Below, one piece after another: positions 26,595 to 35,555 of a stretch of 64,000 bases of DNA (position 1 is the first letter of the stretch; each line of letters starts with the position of its first letter). The translations under genes were made by a program, and so were the position numbers. The DNA is taken from the NCBI GenBank assembly GCA_964369975.1, contig CAYJFZ010000003.1, positions 1 to 64,000 on the forward strand, given 5' to 3'. This stretch comes from RGIG3102 sp964369975. GTDB lineage: Bacteria; Bacillota; Clostridia; Oscillospirales; Ruminococcaceae. Below the pieces are notes generated by a model. The model worked only from the letters and a program-made list of their open reading frames with translations. It did not search any database and was not told the DNA's origin.

Positions 26595-27317
26595 TTAATA
26601 CAATCTCTCATTCAGCACTTTTCTTATATTTTTATAATCTGGTATATACTCGCTAACTAAATTATAAAAGTCTTTTGAATGGTTTGCGTATATAAAATGG
26701 CAAAATTCATGTACTACTACATAGGCAATACATTCAATAGGCGCTTCTATGAGTTTTTTATTTAATGTTATCGTTTTAGTTTTAATATTGCAAGAGCCCC
26801 ATCTCGCCTTCATTAATCTAATCTTTAATTCTGGCTTTTGTATCCCTTTTTTTATAAAAACCCTGCCTACATTATCTATAAAATACTCAAAAGTTTCTTT
26901 ACTTTTTTCATCATAAAATTTATTAACTATTTTTTCTTTTTTTAGAGTATCGTAATCTGAATTTTTAATTTCTAAAATCATATTATCGTTTTGTAAATAA
27001 ACTTTATCTTTATCTCCTTTAATTACTATAAGTGTATATTTTTTTCCTAAATAATAAAAAACATCGCCATCTTCATAGTTTTTAATTATATTTTCATATT
27101 TGTTTATTTTATTAAACTTATTCTGCGCTTTTAGAATGAAATCCATTTTTGATAAAACAAAATCATCTATATATTTTTTTGATATACTCCCTTTTGCGCA
27201 GACCATTACTTCCCCTGTTAATTTAACAGTTAAATTTATGTTTTTAACTTTTTTAGTTATTAAATTATAATTTATTTGCACATCGCCTTTTTTTACGCTT
27301 CTTGTTTCTGATTTCAT
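26595..27317 (-). CDS. M48-type (YgjP/DUF45) zinc metallopeptidase
   Basis: 240-residue putative peptidase of the YgjP-like DUF45 group. The zinc site is HEFCH near residue 209 followed by a third histidine in YANHSKDFY. The KARWGSCNIKTKTITLN block just before it is characteristic. There is no signal peptide or membrane segment, so it acts in the cytoplasm; substrate unknown. It follows purB but a strong terminator lies between, and I see no separate promoter, so it may depend on read-through. Confidence 0.85.
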   Translation of the reverse strand: MKSETRSVKKGDVQINYNLITKKVKNINLTVKLTGEVMVCAKGSISKKYIDDFVLSKMDFILKAQNKFNKINKYENIIKNYEDGDVFYYLGKKYTLIVIKGDKDKVYLQNDNMILEIKNSDYDTLKKEKIVNKFYDEKSKETFEYFIDNVGRVFIKKGIQKPELKIRLMKARWGSCNIKTKTITLNKKLIEAPIECIAYVVVHEFCHFIYANHSKDFYNLVSEYIPDYKNIRKVLNERLY

Positions 27318-27339
27318 TTATACCTGCTTTATATAAGAA

Positions 27340-27361
27340 AAGACGGATAATTATCCGTCTT
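27340..27361 (-). terminator. Terminator of the purCFB operon
   Basis: A perfect 22-base inverted repeat, AAGACGGATAA/TTATCCGTCTT, just after the purB stop, followed on the minus strand by TTTCTTATAT. Confidence 0.75.
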
Positions 27362-27372
27362 ACTTTTATTTT

Positions 27373-28806
27373 TTACACTTTTATTTCTGCTGTAATACCT
27401 AATACATCTTTGTTTTCTTCTAATAGAGGGTTTACTACAGTTTCTAAAAACTTTTCTACTTGCTGTTTTGAACGACCAGTATAGTTTTCTGGATTTATAA
27501 ATTCTTCGAGCTTTTCTAAGGTAGTATCAAAAGCTTCTTCATTTGCTATTAATTCTAATAGGTTGTTTTCTTTACCTAAAACTTTAACATTGTGACTTGC
27601 CTTCATTGATAATTCTCTTATCTTTTCGTGCAATTCTTGCCTGTCTGCTCCTCTTTTAACTGCGTCCATCATTATATTTTCAGTCATCATAAATGGCAAT
27701 TCGCTCATTAATCGTTTTAAGATAACTTTATCATAAACAACTAAGCCATCTACAACATTTAAAGATAAATCTAAAATACCATCAGTTGCTAAAAATGCTT
27801 CTGGTATAGAAATTCTCTTATTTGCAGAATCATCAAGAGTTCTCTCAAACCATTGAGTTGCAGAAGTGATAGCTGGATTTAAAGCATCTATCATTACATA
27901 TCTACTTAAAGATGCTATTCTTTCACTCCTCATAGGATTTCTTTTATAGGCCATAGCAGATGAGCCTATTTGATTTTTTTCAAAAGGTTCTTCTATCTCT
28001 TTTAAATGTTGTAATAATCTAATGTCATTACTCATTTTATGAGCAGTTGCTGCTATTCCTGCTAAAACATTTGCTACTTTTGTATCAATTTTTCTTGAAT
28101 ATGTTTGCCCTGTTACGGTGTAGCAGTCTTTAAAGCCCATTTTTTGAGCTATCATTGGGTCGATTTTTTCAATTTTTTCATCATCACCATCAAAAAGTTC
28201 AACGAAAGATGCTTGAGTGCCTGTTGTACCTTTTGAGCCTAAAAGTTTTAAATTATTTAATACATAATCAACATCTTCTAAGTCAAGTAAAAATTCTTGT
28301 AGCCATAAAGTTGCTCTTTTTCCTACTGTTGTAGGTTGGGCTGGCTGGAAATGAGTAAAAGCAAGGGTTGGTAATGCTTTGTATTCATTTGAAAAATCTC
28401 TTAACTTTGCTATAACATTTAATAATTTAGCCCTTGTTAATATTAAAGCTTCCTTCATTAAAATAATATCTGTATTATCGCCAACATAGCAAGAAGTCGC
28501 ACCTAAATGAATAATCCCTTTTGCTTTTGGACATTGCTGACCATAAGCAAAAACATGACTCATAACATCATGCCTTACTTCTTTTTCTCTTTTCTCGGCT
28601 ACTTCAAAATTAATATCATCTTGGTATTGCTTTAATTCATCAATTTGCTCTTGAGTTATAGGAAGACCTAAGTCTTTTTCAACTTCTGCTAAAGCTATCC
28701 ATAATTTTCTCCAAGTCCTAAACTTTTTAAGTGGAGAAAAAATAAATTGCATTTCTTTGCTTGCATACCTTTGCGAAAGCGGGCTTGTATAAATATCATT
28801 AGACAT
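27373..28806 (-). CDS. purB: Adenylosuccinate lyase, long eukaryote-like form
   Basis: Splits SAICAR and adenylosuccinate in purine synthesis. The 477 residues are longer than the Bacillus enzyme (about 430). Its sequence is strikingly like animal ADSL: SPLSQRYAS, FRTWRKLWIALAEVE, RHDVMSHVFAYG and GIIHLGATSCYVGDNTDI. The fumarase-superfamily signature GSSAMAYKRNPMRSERI (about 282-298, SSxxPxKxNxxxxE) is intact. It is the last gene of purC-purF-purB. The resemblance is judged from memory and needs an alignment. Confidence 0.96.
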   Translation of the reverse strand: MSNDIYTSPLSQRYASKEMQFIFSPLKKFRTWRKLWIALAEVEKDLGLPITQEQIDELKQYQDDINFEVAEKREKEVRHDVMSHVFAYGQQCPKAKGIIHLGATSCYVGDNTDIILMKEALILTRAKLLNVIAKLRDFSNEYKALPTLAFTHFQPAQPTTVGKRATLWLQEFLLDLEDVDYVLNNLKLLGSKGTTGTQASFVELFDGDDEKIEKIDPMIAQKMGFKDCYTVTGQTYSRKIDTKVANVLAGIAATAHKMSNDIRLLQHLKEIEEPFEKNQIGSSAMAYKRNPMRSERIASLSRYVMIDALNPAITSATQWFERTLDDSANKRISIPEAFLATDGILDLSLNVVDGLVVYDKVILKRLMSELPFMMTENIMMDAVKRGADRQELHEKIRELSMKASHNVKVLGKENNLLELIANEEAFDTTLEKLEEFINPENYTGRSKQQVEKFLETVVNPLLEENKDVLGITAEIKV

Positions 28807-28824
28807 TAAAATATCTCCTAAATT

Positions 28825-30267
28825 TTATTCTTCATATTCGCCACGAATATCATCTTCTGGCGGTGCAAACACATATTTGCCTGTAAAACATCCATCGCAA
28901 ATGCCGATGTGTCCTACCATATCTTTTAATCTTTCAAGTTTTAAATACTGCAGAGAATCTGCATTAATTATTTCATTTATTTCACTTAAAGATCTATTAT
29001 ATGCTACTAATTGCTCTCTATTAGGTATATCAGTACCAAAATAGCAAGGCCATAAGAAAGGAGGTGCACTTACTCTCATATGTACTTCCTTCGCACCAGC
29101 TTTTTTAAGCATTGTTATAATTTGATTAGAGGTTGTCCCTCTAACAATCGAGTCGTCAATTAAAATAACTTTTTTATCTTTTACTACTTCTTTTAAAACA
29201 TTTAATTTAACTTGTACACTTTCAGCACGAGTCTTTTGCTTTGGCTTTATAAATGTTCTGCCTACATAAGTATTTTTTACAAAGGCATTTCTATACGGAA
29301 TACCACTTTCAAGAGAATATCCCATAGCAGCAGCTATCCCACTTTCAGGAACACCTATAACAATATCCGCATCCACAAAAGAATCTTTAGCTAAGTATTT
29401 TCCAGCTAAAATACGAGCATTGTAAACGCTTACGCCATCTATATTGGAATCAGGGCGAGCAAAATAAATGTATTCAAAAATACAAATTGCTCTTTTTTCT
29501 TTTTCTATACAGTTGCTTCTATCAGAAATTATCTCTCCCCTTGATGTAATCGTTACGATTTCACCGGGTTCAACATCTCTTATAAAATCTGCTTTTAGAG
29601 TATCTAAAACGCAAGATTCAGAGGCAAAATAAAATGTACCATCTTTTTTGCCAAGACATAGAGGCCTTATACCATAAGGATCTCTTACACCTATTAATTT
29701 CCTTGGTGATTTTACAACTAAAGAATAAGAGCCTTCAATCTCTTTCATTGCTTTTGATATTGCCTTTTCAACACTTTCTTCGCTCGCTCTATATCTTGCA
29801 ATTAAGTGAACTATCATTTCAGTGTCAGTAGTAGACTGAAAAACTGCACCTGTTCTTGCAAGGTTTTCCCTTATTTTTTTAGCATTCACTAAGTTTCCGT
29901 TATGTGCTAAGGCTAAAGAGCCTTTTAAATAAGTTATAGCAAAGGGTTGTGAATTTTCAATAGTAGAAGCTCCTGCAGTTGAATATCTTACATGGCCTAT
30001 ACCTAAATTCCCTTTTAATGAAGCTATTTTTTCTTCATTAAAAATTTCATTAGTAAGTCCCATTTCTTTAATTGTAGTAATTGAGTTTGGCCCTTTTGCA
30101 GTATCCGTTACAGTTATGCCACTACTTTCTTGACCTCTGTGTTGTAGTGTAAGGAGTGAATAATATATCTCAGGGGCAACATCGCCTCCATTAGTATCAT
30201 AAATACCAACAACGCCACATTCTTCCCCTAATTTATCATCGTAATTTTTGCATAAATTTTCTGTCAT
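28825..30267 (-). CDS. purF: Amidophosphoribosyltransferase
   Basis: First committed step of purine synthesis: PRPP plus glutamine to phosphoribosylamine. The 480 residues have a short propeptide ending before Cys17 (GEE-CGVVGIYD), the glutamine amidotransferase nucleophile after processing. The PRTase motif VILIDDSIVRGTTS follows, and a CDGC pair near the C-terminus with CIF and PCYFG cysteines suggests the oxygen-sensitive 4Fe-4S cluster of the Bacillus type. The ATG overlaps the purC stop by one base (TAATG). Confidence 0.97.
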   Translation of the reverse strand: MTENLCKNYDDKLGEECGVVGIYDTNGGDVAPEIYYSLLTLQHRGQESSGITVTDTAKGPNSITTIKEMGLTNEIFNEEKIASLKGNLGIGHVRYSTAGASTIENSQPFAITYLKGSLALAHNGNLVNAKKIRENLARTGAVFQSTTDTEMIVHLIARYRASEESVEKAISKAMKEIEGSYSLVVKSPRKLIGVRDPYGIRPLCLGKKDGTFYFASESCVLDTLKADFIRDVEPGEIVTITSRGEIISDRSNCIEKEKRAICIFEYIYFARPDSNIDGVSVYNARILAGKYLAKDSFVDADIVIGVPESGIAAAMGYSLESGIPYRNAFVKNTYVGRTFIKPKQKTRAESVQVKLNVLKEVVKDKKVILIDDSIVRGTTSNQIITMLKKAGAKEVHMRVSAPPFLWPCYFGTDIPNREQLVAYNRSLSEINEIINADSLQYLKLERLKDMVGHIGICDGCFTGKYVFAPPEDDIRGEYEE

Positions 30268-30977
30268 TATTTTTCTAACCCCAGACGAGCGAACACTTCT
30301 TTATAAGCGCCTTCTACATTTCCTAAGTCTCTGCGGAAACGGTCTTTATCTAATTTTTCGTTTGTTTTAACATCCCATAAACGGCAAGTGTCAGGACTTG
30401 TTTCATCAGCTAAGATGATTTGTCCGTTGTATCTGCCAAATTCTATTTTAAAGTCAATTAATTTAATATCAGCTTTTAAGAAGTAAGCTTTTAAAACTTC
30501 ATTTACTTTAAATGCATATTTTTTAATTTGTTCAATTTCTTCCCATGTACAAAGCTCTAAAGCAATTGCAAAATAATCATTGATTAATGGATCGCCCAGT
30601 TCATCTTTTTTATATGAGAATTCAATAGTTGGAGATTTAAATTCGATACCCTCAGGTACGCCTAAACGCTTTGAAAAACTACCTGCTGATACATTTCTTA
30701 TTATTACTTCTAAAGGTACGATTTCTACTTTTTTTACTAAAGTTTCGCTATCGTTTAATTCTTCGATGTAGTGAGTTGGTACGCCTTCTTTTTCTAAGAT
30801 TCTAAACACGGCATTTGTAATTCTGTTATTAATTACACCTTTGCCCATGATAGTGCCTCTTTTTTCGCCATTAAATGCTGTTGCATCATCTTTGTATGAT
30901 ACGATAACGCTATTTGCATCTTTTGTTGAGTAAACTTTTTTCGCTTTGCCTTCATAAATCATTTCTAATTTTTCCAT
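30267..30977 (-). CDS. purC: SAICAR synthetase
   Basis: Joins CAIR and aspartate with ATP in purine synthesis. The 236 residues carry the ATP-binding start MIYEGKAKKVY, the family signatures VPLEVIIRNVSAGSFSKRLG (about 82-101) and LIDFKIEFGR, and DETSPDTCRLWD at the catalytic site. AAGGAGATTGTT precedes the ATG. It is the first gene of the purCFB operon, directly after a sigma-A promoter; no purine riboswitch aptamer or clear PurR box is visible in the short leader. Confidence 0.97.
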   Translation of the reverse strand: MEKLEMIYEGKAKKVYSTKDANSVIVSYKDDATAFNGEKRGTIMGKGVINNRITNAVFRILEKEGVPTHYIEELNDSETLVKKVEIVPLEVIIRNVSAGSFSKRLGVPEGIEFKSPTIEFSYKKDELGDPLINDYFAIALELCTWEEIEQIKKYAFKVNEVLKAYFLKADIKLIDFKIEFGRYNGQIILADETSPDTCRLWDVKTNEKLDKDRFRRDLGNVEGAYKEVFARLGLEK

Positions 30978-31016
30978 AACAATCTCCTTAAATATGTGGT
31001 TACTTACGATATAAAA

Positions 31017-31045
31017 ATTATAAGATAAAACAGCCTTAAAATCAA
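31017..31045 (-). promoter_or_regulatory. Sigma-A promoter of purCFB
   Basis: TTGATT (31045-31040), 17 bases, TATAAT (31022-31017) on the minus strand, about 35 bases before purC. Confidence 0.78.
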
Positions 31046-31101
31046 CCGTAGAAAATTGGAATTTACATTTAAAATAAAATAGCTTATAAAAACTATCTTT
31101 A

Positions 31102-32250
31102 TTATAGTAGTTTTTCTTCTATTAGTCTTTTTTCGATATATAAATCATCTAAATTTAAGAATGCTTTAAACTTTTTAAACTCTTCGAATTCCTTATTATT
31201 AAAGCCTTGTTTTTTCACAGCTTTAATAGCAATATTTTTAGGTGTATGCTCTGTTTGTATAAACTCCATAACGACTACTTCATAGCCTAAACTTTTTAAT
31301 AACTGCGCTCTTATTGAGTCAGTAGCCAAAGCTGAAAACCTCTCTTTGATTAAGCCAAATTGTAGCATTGAATCTAAGCTTGTGTTGCTAACTTTATTAA
31401 ATAACTCATGTTGACAGCACGGCACTGAAATAATAACTTTTGAATTGAATTTTAAACTTTGTATTATGCCCTCATCAGTAGCATTATCACAGGCGTGAAG
31501 CATGATAACCATATCTACATCTTTATTTTGGTCATAATCTTTAATATCGCCTTTTTTAAACTGCAAGTTATCATAACTTAAATCATCTTTAACTTTATTA
31601 CAAAAATCAATTACATCTTCTTTTAAATCAAGGCCTGTTACAACAGCCTTCCTGTTTAAAATTTTAGTTAAATAATAATACAAGGCAAAGGTCAAATAAG
31701 CCTTGCCACAACCAAAATCCACAATGTTTAACACAGAATCTTTTGGTAAAGAATCTATTGAAGAAGTTAGTAGCTCTAAGTATTTATTAATTTGGCGAAA
31801 TTTATTGTATTTTGCTTTTAGCACTTTACCTTCATTATTCATAATACCTAAGTACTTTAAAAAATCAATGTCTTCATACTCATTTAAAATATATTCTTTT
31901 TTTCTGTTATGCTCATTTAATTTTAATTTTGAACTCGATGCTTTTTTCTTTATTTGCAACTTATCTTTAAAGCAGTTAATATGATAGTCATTTTCATCGC
32001 CAACTATAACACATTGAATAAAAATATTGCTTAAAAAATCTTCTAAATATAAGGCTAATTCATCCTTTTTAATATTTTTATGTAGTACTTGATTATTTTT
32101 AAAATACTCAATTTGATATACGACTTCTTCATTTTTTAAAAAAGGTGTAATTACTATTTTTTTATATTCAGTTTTTACAGCTTTTTTAACTGCACTTAAA
32201 GTTATTTTTGAGATATTTTGCTCTATTATTTTTTGTAATTGTTCTTTCAT
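31102..32250 (-). CDS. SAM-dependent methyltransferase (Methyltransf_32-like)
   Basis: A 382-residue protein with an N-terminal domain of unknown role (1-150) and a Rossmann methyltransferase core. Motif I is VDFGCGKAYLTFALYYYL (about 172-189), strand 2 is VTGLDLKED, and a CDN plus SVPCCQHEL segment lies near 282-290. The PCCQHE motif recurs in this methyltransferase group, whose substrate I do not know. The gene starts three bases after adenine deaminase with only a weak ribosome site, so it is coupled to it. Confidence 0.82.
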   Translation of the reverse strand: MKEQLQKIIEQNISKITLSAVKKAVKTEYKKIVITPFLKNEEVVYQIEYFKNNQVLHKNIKKDELALYLEDFLSNIFIQCVIVGDENDYHINCFKDKLQIKKKASSSKLKLNEHNRKKEYILNEYEDIDFLKYLGIMNNEGKVLKAKYNKFRQINKYLELLTSSIDSLPKDSVLNIVDFGCGKAYLTFALYYYLTKILNRKAVVTGLDLKEDVIDFCNKVKDDLSYDNLQFKKGDIKDYDQNKDVDMVIMLHACDNATDEGIIQSLKFNSKVIISVPCCQHELFNKVSNTSLDSMLQFGLIKERFSALATDSIRAQLLKSLGYEVVVMEFIQTEHTPKNIAIKAVKKQGFNNKEFEEFKKFKAFLNLDDLYIEKRLIEEKLL

Positions 32251-32253
32251 ACT

Positions 32254-34026
32254 TTATTCTTCTATAAATAATGGTAAAAATTCTTGTTTTCTTACATCAA
32301 CAAGACCTAAATCGCTATATTTTACTTCTGGGATAACAATTAAAGACAAGCCTACAATACGAAGTAGTGGATTTGGTAAATCAAGGCCTGATTTTCTTAA
32401 AGTAGTCTTCATCGCTATTACTTCTTTTGCTAAATCATCAATATTTTTACTACTCATTAAGCCTGCAACATTTAATTCTATTGATGATAATACTTTTCCA
32501 TTTTGAGCAAAAGCCATACCACCGCCTGATTGTTGTATTTGTTCAAAGGCTGCAAAAGCATCTTCTGGCTTTTTAAAAACTATACATAAATTATGTGAAT
32601 CATGAGAAACAGTTGAAGCTAAAGCTCCATCAAAATCAGCAAAACCTTTTACTAAGCCTAAGGTCATATTACCTGAGCCGTATCTATTAATTATCGCAGC
32701 AAACTGAACATCTGGATATTTTGAAATATCTACAACGCCATCTTTTACATCAAAATCTAACTGGATTAGTTGTGTAAATGGATTTTTCATAGTAACAAAC
32801 TGCATTAAGTTCATTTTAACTGTTTTAGCATCTTTTTTTGGTGCTTTTAATATTAACTTATCGAGTGTAAAGTCCTTTATGTTTACAGAGTTAATTTTTT
32901 CGATTTCATCAGGTATATCCTTAATTTCTACTAATAGTTTTCCATCTTGAGCTACTAATTTACCTTGTGAAATAACATGAGAAGGACTTAAGTCAATTAA
33001 TGATGGGATTATAAGCATATCAGCAACATAGCCTGCTGCAATAGCCCCTACATTAGTTAAGCCCACTTCCATAGCATTGTTTAATGTAGCACTTTTAATA
33101 GCTACTATTGGGTCTAAGCCATATTTTATTGCATCTCTTACAGCATCATTAATATGTCCATACTCCATGATTTCATCTACTTCTCTATCATCTGTACAAA
33201 CAGTTAATCTATCATAGAATTTTACGCCTTGTATGCCCTCTACTACTTGTTTTAAATTTTTTGAAATTGAAGATGAACGAGCATCAACATACATACCATT
33301 TCTTAATTTTGGCTTTACTTCCATAGCTGTTTTGCTTTCATGACAAGTTGTAGGCCCGCCAATTAAATAACTACTTAACATTCTACCAGTAAGCCCCGGT
33401 GCATGTCCTTGAATATATCTTCCATCTTTTTCAAAAACTTTAATAATATTCATCATTCTATCGCTTGCATTTGCAACGCCTACAAAGTCCATAACTTCTG
33501 CAAGTCCCATAATATTAGATAAGTTAAGCATTTTTTCAATTTCTTTATCTGTAAATGTTGCCCCATTGCCTTCAAATTCTGGCACTGAAGGAACGCAAGA
33601 AGGAATATTAATATACATTCTCATCGGTAAATCTTCGCTCATTTTTGCCATATATTCAACGCCTTTTATCCCGAAAACATTTGCAATTTCATGTGGGTCT
33701 GTCACTACCATAGTAGTACCATGTGGTAGAACAGTTTTAGCAAAGTTTCGTGGAGTCATTAAAGAGCTTTCTATGTGAACATGCGCATCTATAAAGCCCG
33801 GTGTTAAGAAATTTTCTTGTGCATCTATTACCTCTTTTGCATTTACTGTATCAAAATCCTCTGTTTCTACATGGGCAATAAAGCCATCATAAATAAAAAC
33901 ATTCGCTTTATACACTTCACCTGTGAATGTATTTACAAGCCTTGCATTTATAACTGCTAAATCAGCTGGCGCCTTACCTAAGGCTACCATCATTAAACCT
34001 TTTTTGTCTTTTGGGAAAATCTTCAT
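32254..34026 (-). CDS. ade: Adenine deaminase
   Basis: Converts adenine to hypoxanthine and ammonia for purine salvage. The 590 residues of this amidohydrolase show TPGFIDAHVHIESS (metal HxH), VVTDPHEIANV, GHAPGLTG and TDDREVDEIM. The C-terminal adenine deaminase domain has SGNMTLGLVKGF and VSHDSHNLCIV. I start at the ATG at 34026, six bases after AAGGAG; in-frame ATGs up to 34050 precede the ribosome site. It precedes a methyltransferase and lies near, but outside, the purCFB operon. Confidence 0.95.
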   Translation of the reverse strand: MKIFPKDKKGLMMVALGKAPADLAVINARLVNTFTGEVYKANVFIYDGFIAHVETEDFDTVNAKEVIDAQENFLTPGFIDAHVHIESSLMTPRNFAKTVLPHGTTMVVTDPHEIANVFGIKGVEYMAKMSEDLPMRMYINIPSCVPSVPEFEGNGATFTDKEIEKMLNLSNIMGLAEVMDFVGVANASDRMMNIIKVFEKDGRYIQGHAPGLTGRMLSSYLIGGPTTCHESKTAMEVKPKLRNGMYVDARSSSISKNLKQVVEGIQGVKFYDRLTVCTDDREVDEIMEYGHINDAVRDAIKYGLDPIVAIKSATLNNAMEVGLTNVGAIAAGYVADMLIIPSLIDLSPSHVISQGKLVAQDGKLLVEIKDIPDEIEKINSVNIKDFTLDKLILKAPKKDAKTVKMNLMQFVTMKNPFTQLIQLDFDVKDGVVDISKYPDVQFAAIINRYGSGNMTLGLVKGFADFDGALASTVSHDSHNLCIVFKKPEDAFAAFEQIQQSGGGMAFAQNGKVLSSIELNVAGLMSSKNIDDLAKEVIAMKTTLRKSGLDLPNPLLRIVGLSLIVIPEVKYSDLGLVDVRKQEFLPLFIEE

Positions 34027-34073
34027 ACTATACTCCTTATTCATATTCATTTATAAATTAATTCTTATAATTC

Positions 34074-34104
34074 AAAAATCATAGAGAAATTCTCTATGAT
34101 TTTT
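34074..34104 (-). terminator. Terminator of the ligA-gatCAB operon
   Basis: A 13-base-pair stem AAAAATCATAGAG/CTCTATGATTTTT with a five-base loop, six bases after the gatB stop. The T-tract is built into the 3' arm. Confidence 0.85.
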
Positions 34105-34109
34105 AAGTT

Positions 34110-35549
34110 TTATCCTTCGATAGCTTTGATAACCATTTCTCTTAAAATATTCGGATTACCTTGGCCTTTACTTTCTTTCATACACTGGCCAACTAAGAAA
34201 CCTAAAACATTTGTTTTACCGTTATTATAATCAGTTACAGCTTTTTCATTGCTCGCTAAAACTTTATCAACGATAGAAGCTAAAGCAGATGAATCACTAA
34301 TTTGACCTAAGCCTTTTTCATCAACTACTGCCTGTGCTGATTTGTTTTCATCAATAATAACTTCAAGAACAGATTTTGCTGCTGTATTAGAGATAACTCC
34401 TTTTTCAATTAAGGCTATCATATCAGTTAAATTTTCAGCTGATAAGGCAATATCAGTAATTTCTACTCTTCTTTCATTTAATATTTTAGAAATATCACCT
34501 AAAATCCAGTTAGAAATATTTTTAGTTTCGCATTTATTCAACGCTATACAGTTTTCAAAGAATAATGCTCTGTCTTTATTTAAAGCTAATAATTGAGCGT
34601 CAGGTTTTGAAAGTTTGTAGTCGCTTATATATCTTATTGTTTTTGCAACAGGAAGCTCTGGTAAGCTATCCTTTAATTCTTGTATTCTTTCATCACTTAC
34701 AACAAAAGTTAATAAGTCAGGATCTGGGAAGTATCTATAATCTTGTGCATCTTCTTTTGAGCGAAGAAGGATGTTTTTGCCTAAATTATCATCCCATTTT
34801 CTTGTTTCTTGAGTTATTGTTTCACCGTGTGATAAAGCTTCAATTTGTCTTTTTGCTTCATAGTTTATAGCTCTGTGAGCTGCAGAAAAACTATTTACAT
34901 TTTTCATTTCAACTCTTGTATTAAATTCAGTTGCACCTTTTAAGCGAACTGATACATTTACATCACATCTAACACTACCTTCTTGCATTTTAGCATCACT
35001 GATACCTAAGTATAATAAAGTAGTGTGAATTGTATCAAGATAAGCTTTAGCCTCATCAGCTGAGCGAATATCAGGCTCTGAAACTATTTCAATTAATGGC
35101 ACACCACAACGGTTATAGTCAGCTAAAGAGCCACCAAATTCATCATCGTGAATTAGTTTGCCTGCATCTTCTTCAATGTGTATTCTTGTAATGCCTATTC
35201 TTTTTGTTTCATCACCTACTAAAATATCAAGATGTCCATTTTCACAAATTGGAATATCAAATTGAGAAATTTGATAAGATTTTGGCAAGTCAGGATAGAA
35301 ATAGTTTTTTCTATCTTGCTTTGTAACACCGTTGATTTTACAATTTAAAGCATGTCCCATTTTAACAGCATAATCAACTACCTCTTCATTTAAAACAGGC
35401 AGTGTACCAGGCAAGCCCATACAAACAGGACAAACATGTGTATTTACTTCTGCGCCAAATTCATTTTTACAGCCACAGAATATTTTTGTTTTTGTTGAAA
35501 GCTCAGCGTGAACTTCTAAGCCAACAATTATTTCATAATTACTCATCAT
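34110..35549 (-). CDS. gatB: Asp/Glu-tRNA amidotransferase subunit B
   Basis: Subunit of GatCAB, which amidates Glu-tRNA(Gln) and Asp-tRNA(Asn). GatB activates the misacylated tRNA by phosphorylation. The 479 residues include the start YEIIVGLEVHAEL, HVCPVCMGLPGTLPVLN, DRKNYFYPDLPKSYQISQ and a C-terminal YqeY-like tail. The zinc-type cysteines of FCGCKNE...CPVC are present. It follows gatA by 6 bases, and the AAGGAG site lies in the end of gatA. Confidence 0.97.
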   Translation of the reverse strand: MMSNYEIIVGLEVHAELSTKTKIFCGCKNEFGAEVNTHVCPVCMGLPGTLPVLNEEVVDYAVKMGHALNCKINGVTKQDRKNYFYPDLPKSYQISQFDIPICENGHLDILVGDETKRIGITRIHIEEDAGKLIHDDEFGGSLADYNRCGVPLIEIVSEPDIRSADEAKAYLDTIHTTLLYLGISDAKMQEGSVRCDVNVSVRLKGATEFNTRVEMKNVNSFSAAHRAINYEAKRQIEALSHGETITQETRKWDDNLGKNILLRSKEDAQDYRYFPDPDLLTFVVSDERIQELKDSLPELPVAKTIRYISDYKLSKPDAQLLALNKDRALFFENCIALNKCETKNISNWILGDISKILNERRVEITDIALSAENLTDMIALIEKGVISNTAAKSVLEVIIDENKSAQAVVDEKGLGQISDSSALASIVDKVLASNEKAVTDYNNGKTNVLGFLVGQCMKESKGQGNPNILREMVIKAIEG

Positions 35550-35555
35550 AATAAA

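Noticed and set aside
30978..31101. Possible purine riboswitch before purC
   Set aside because: The leader is about 35 bases from the promoter to the ATG and shows no aptamer core.
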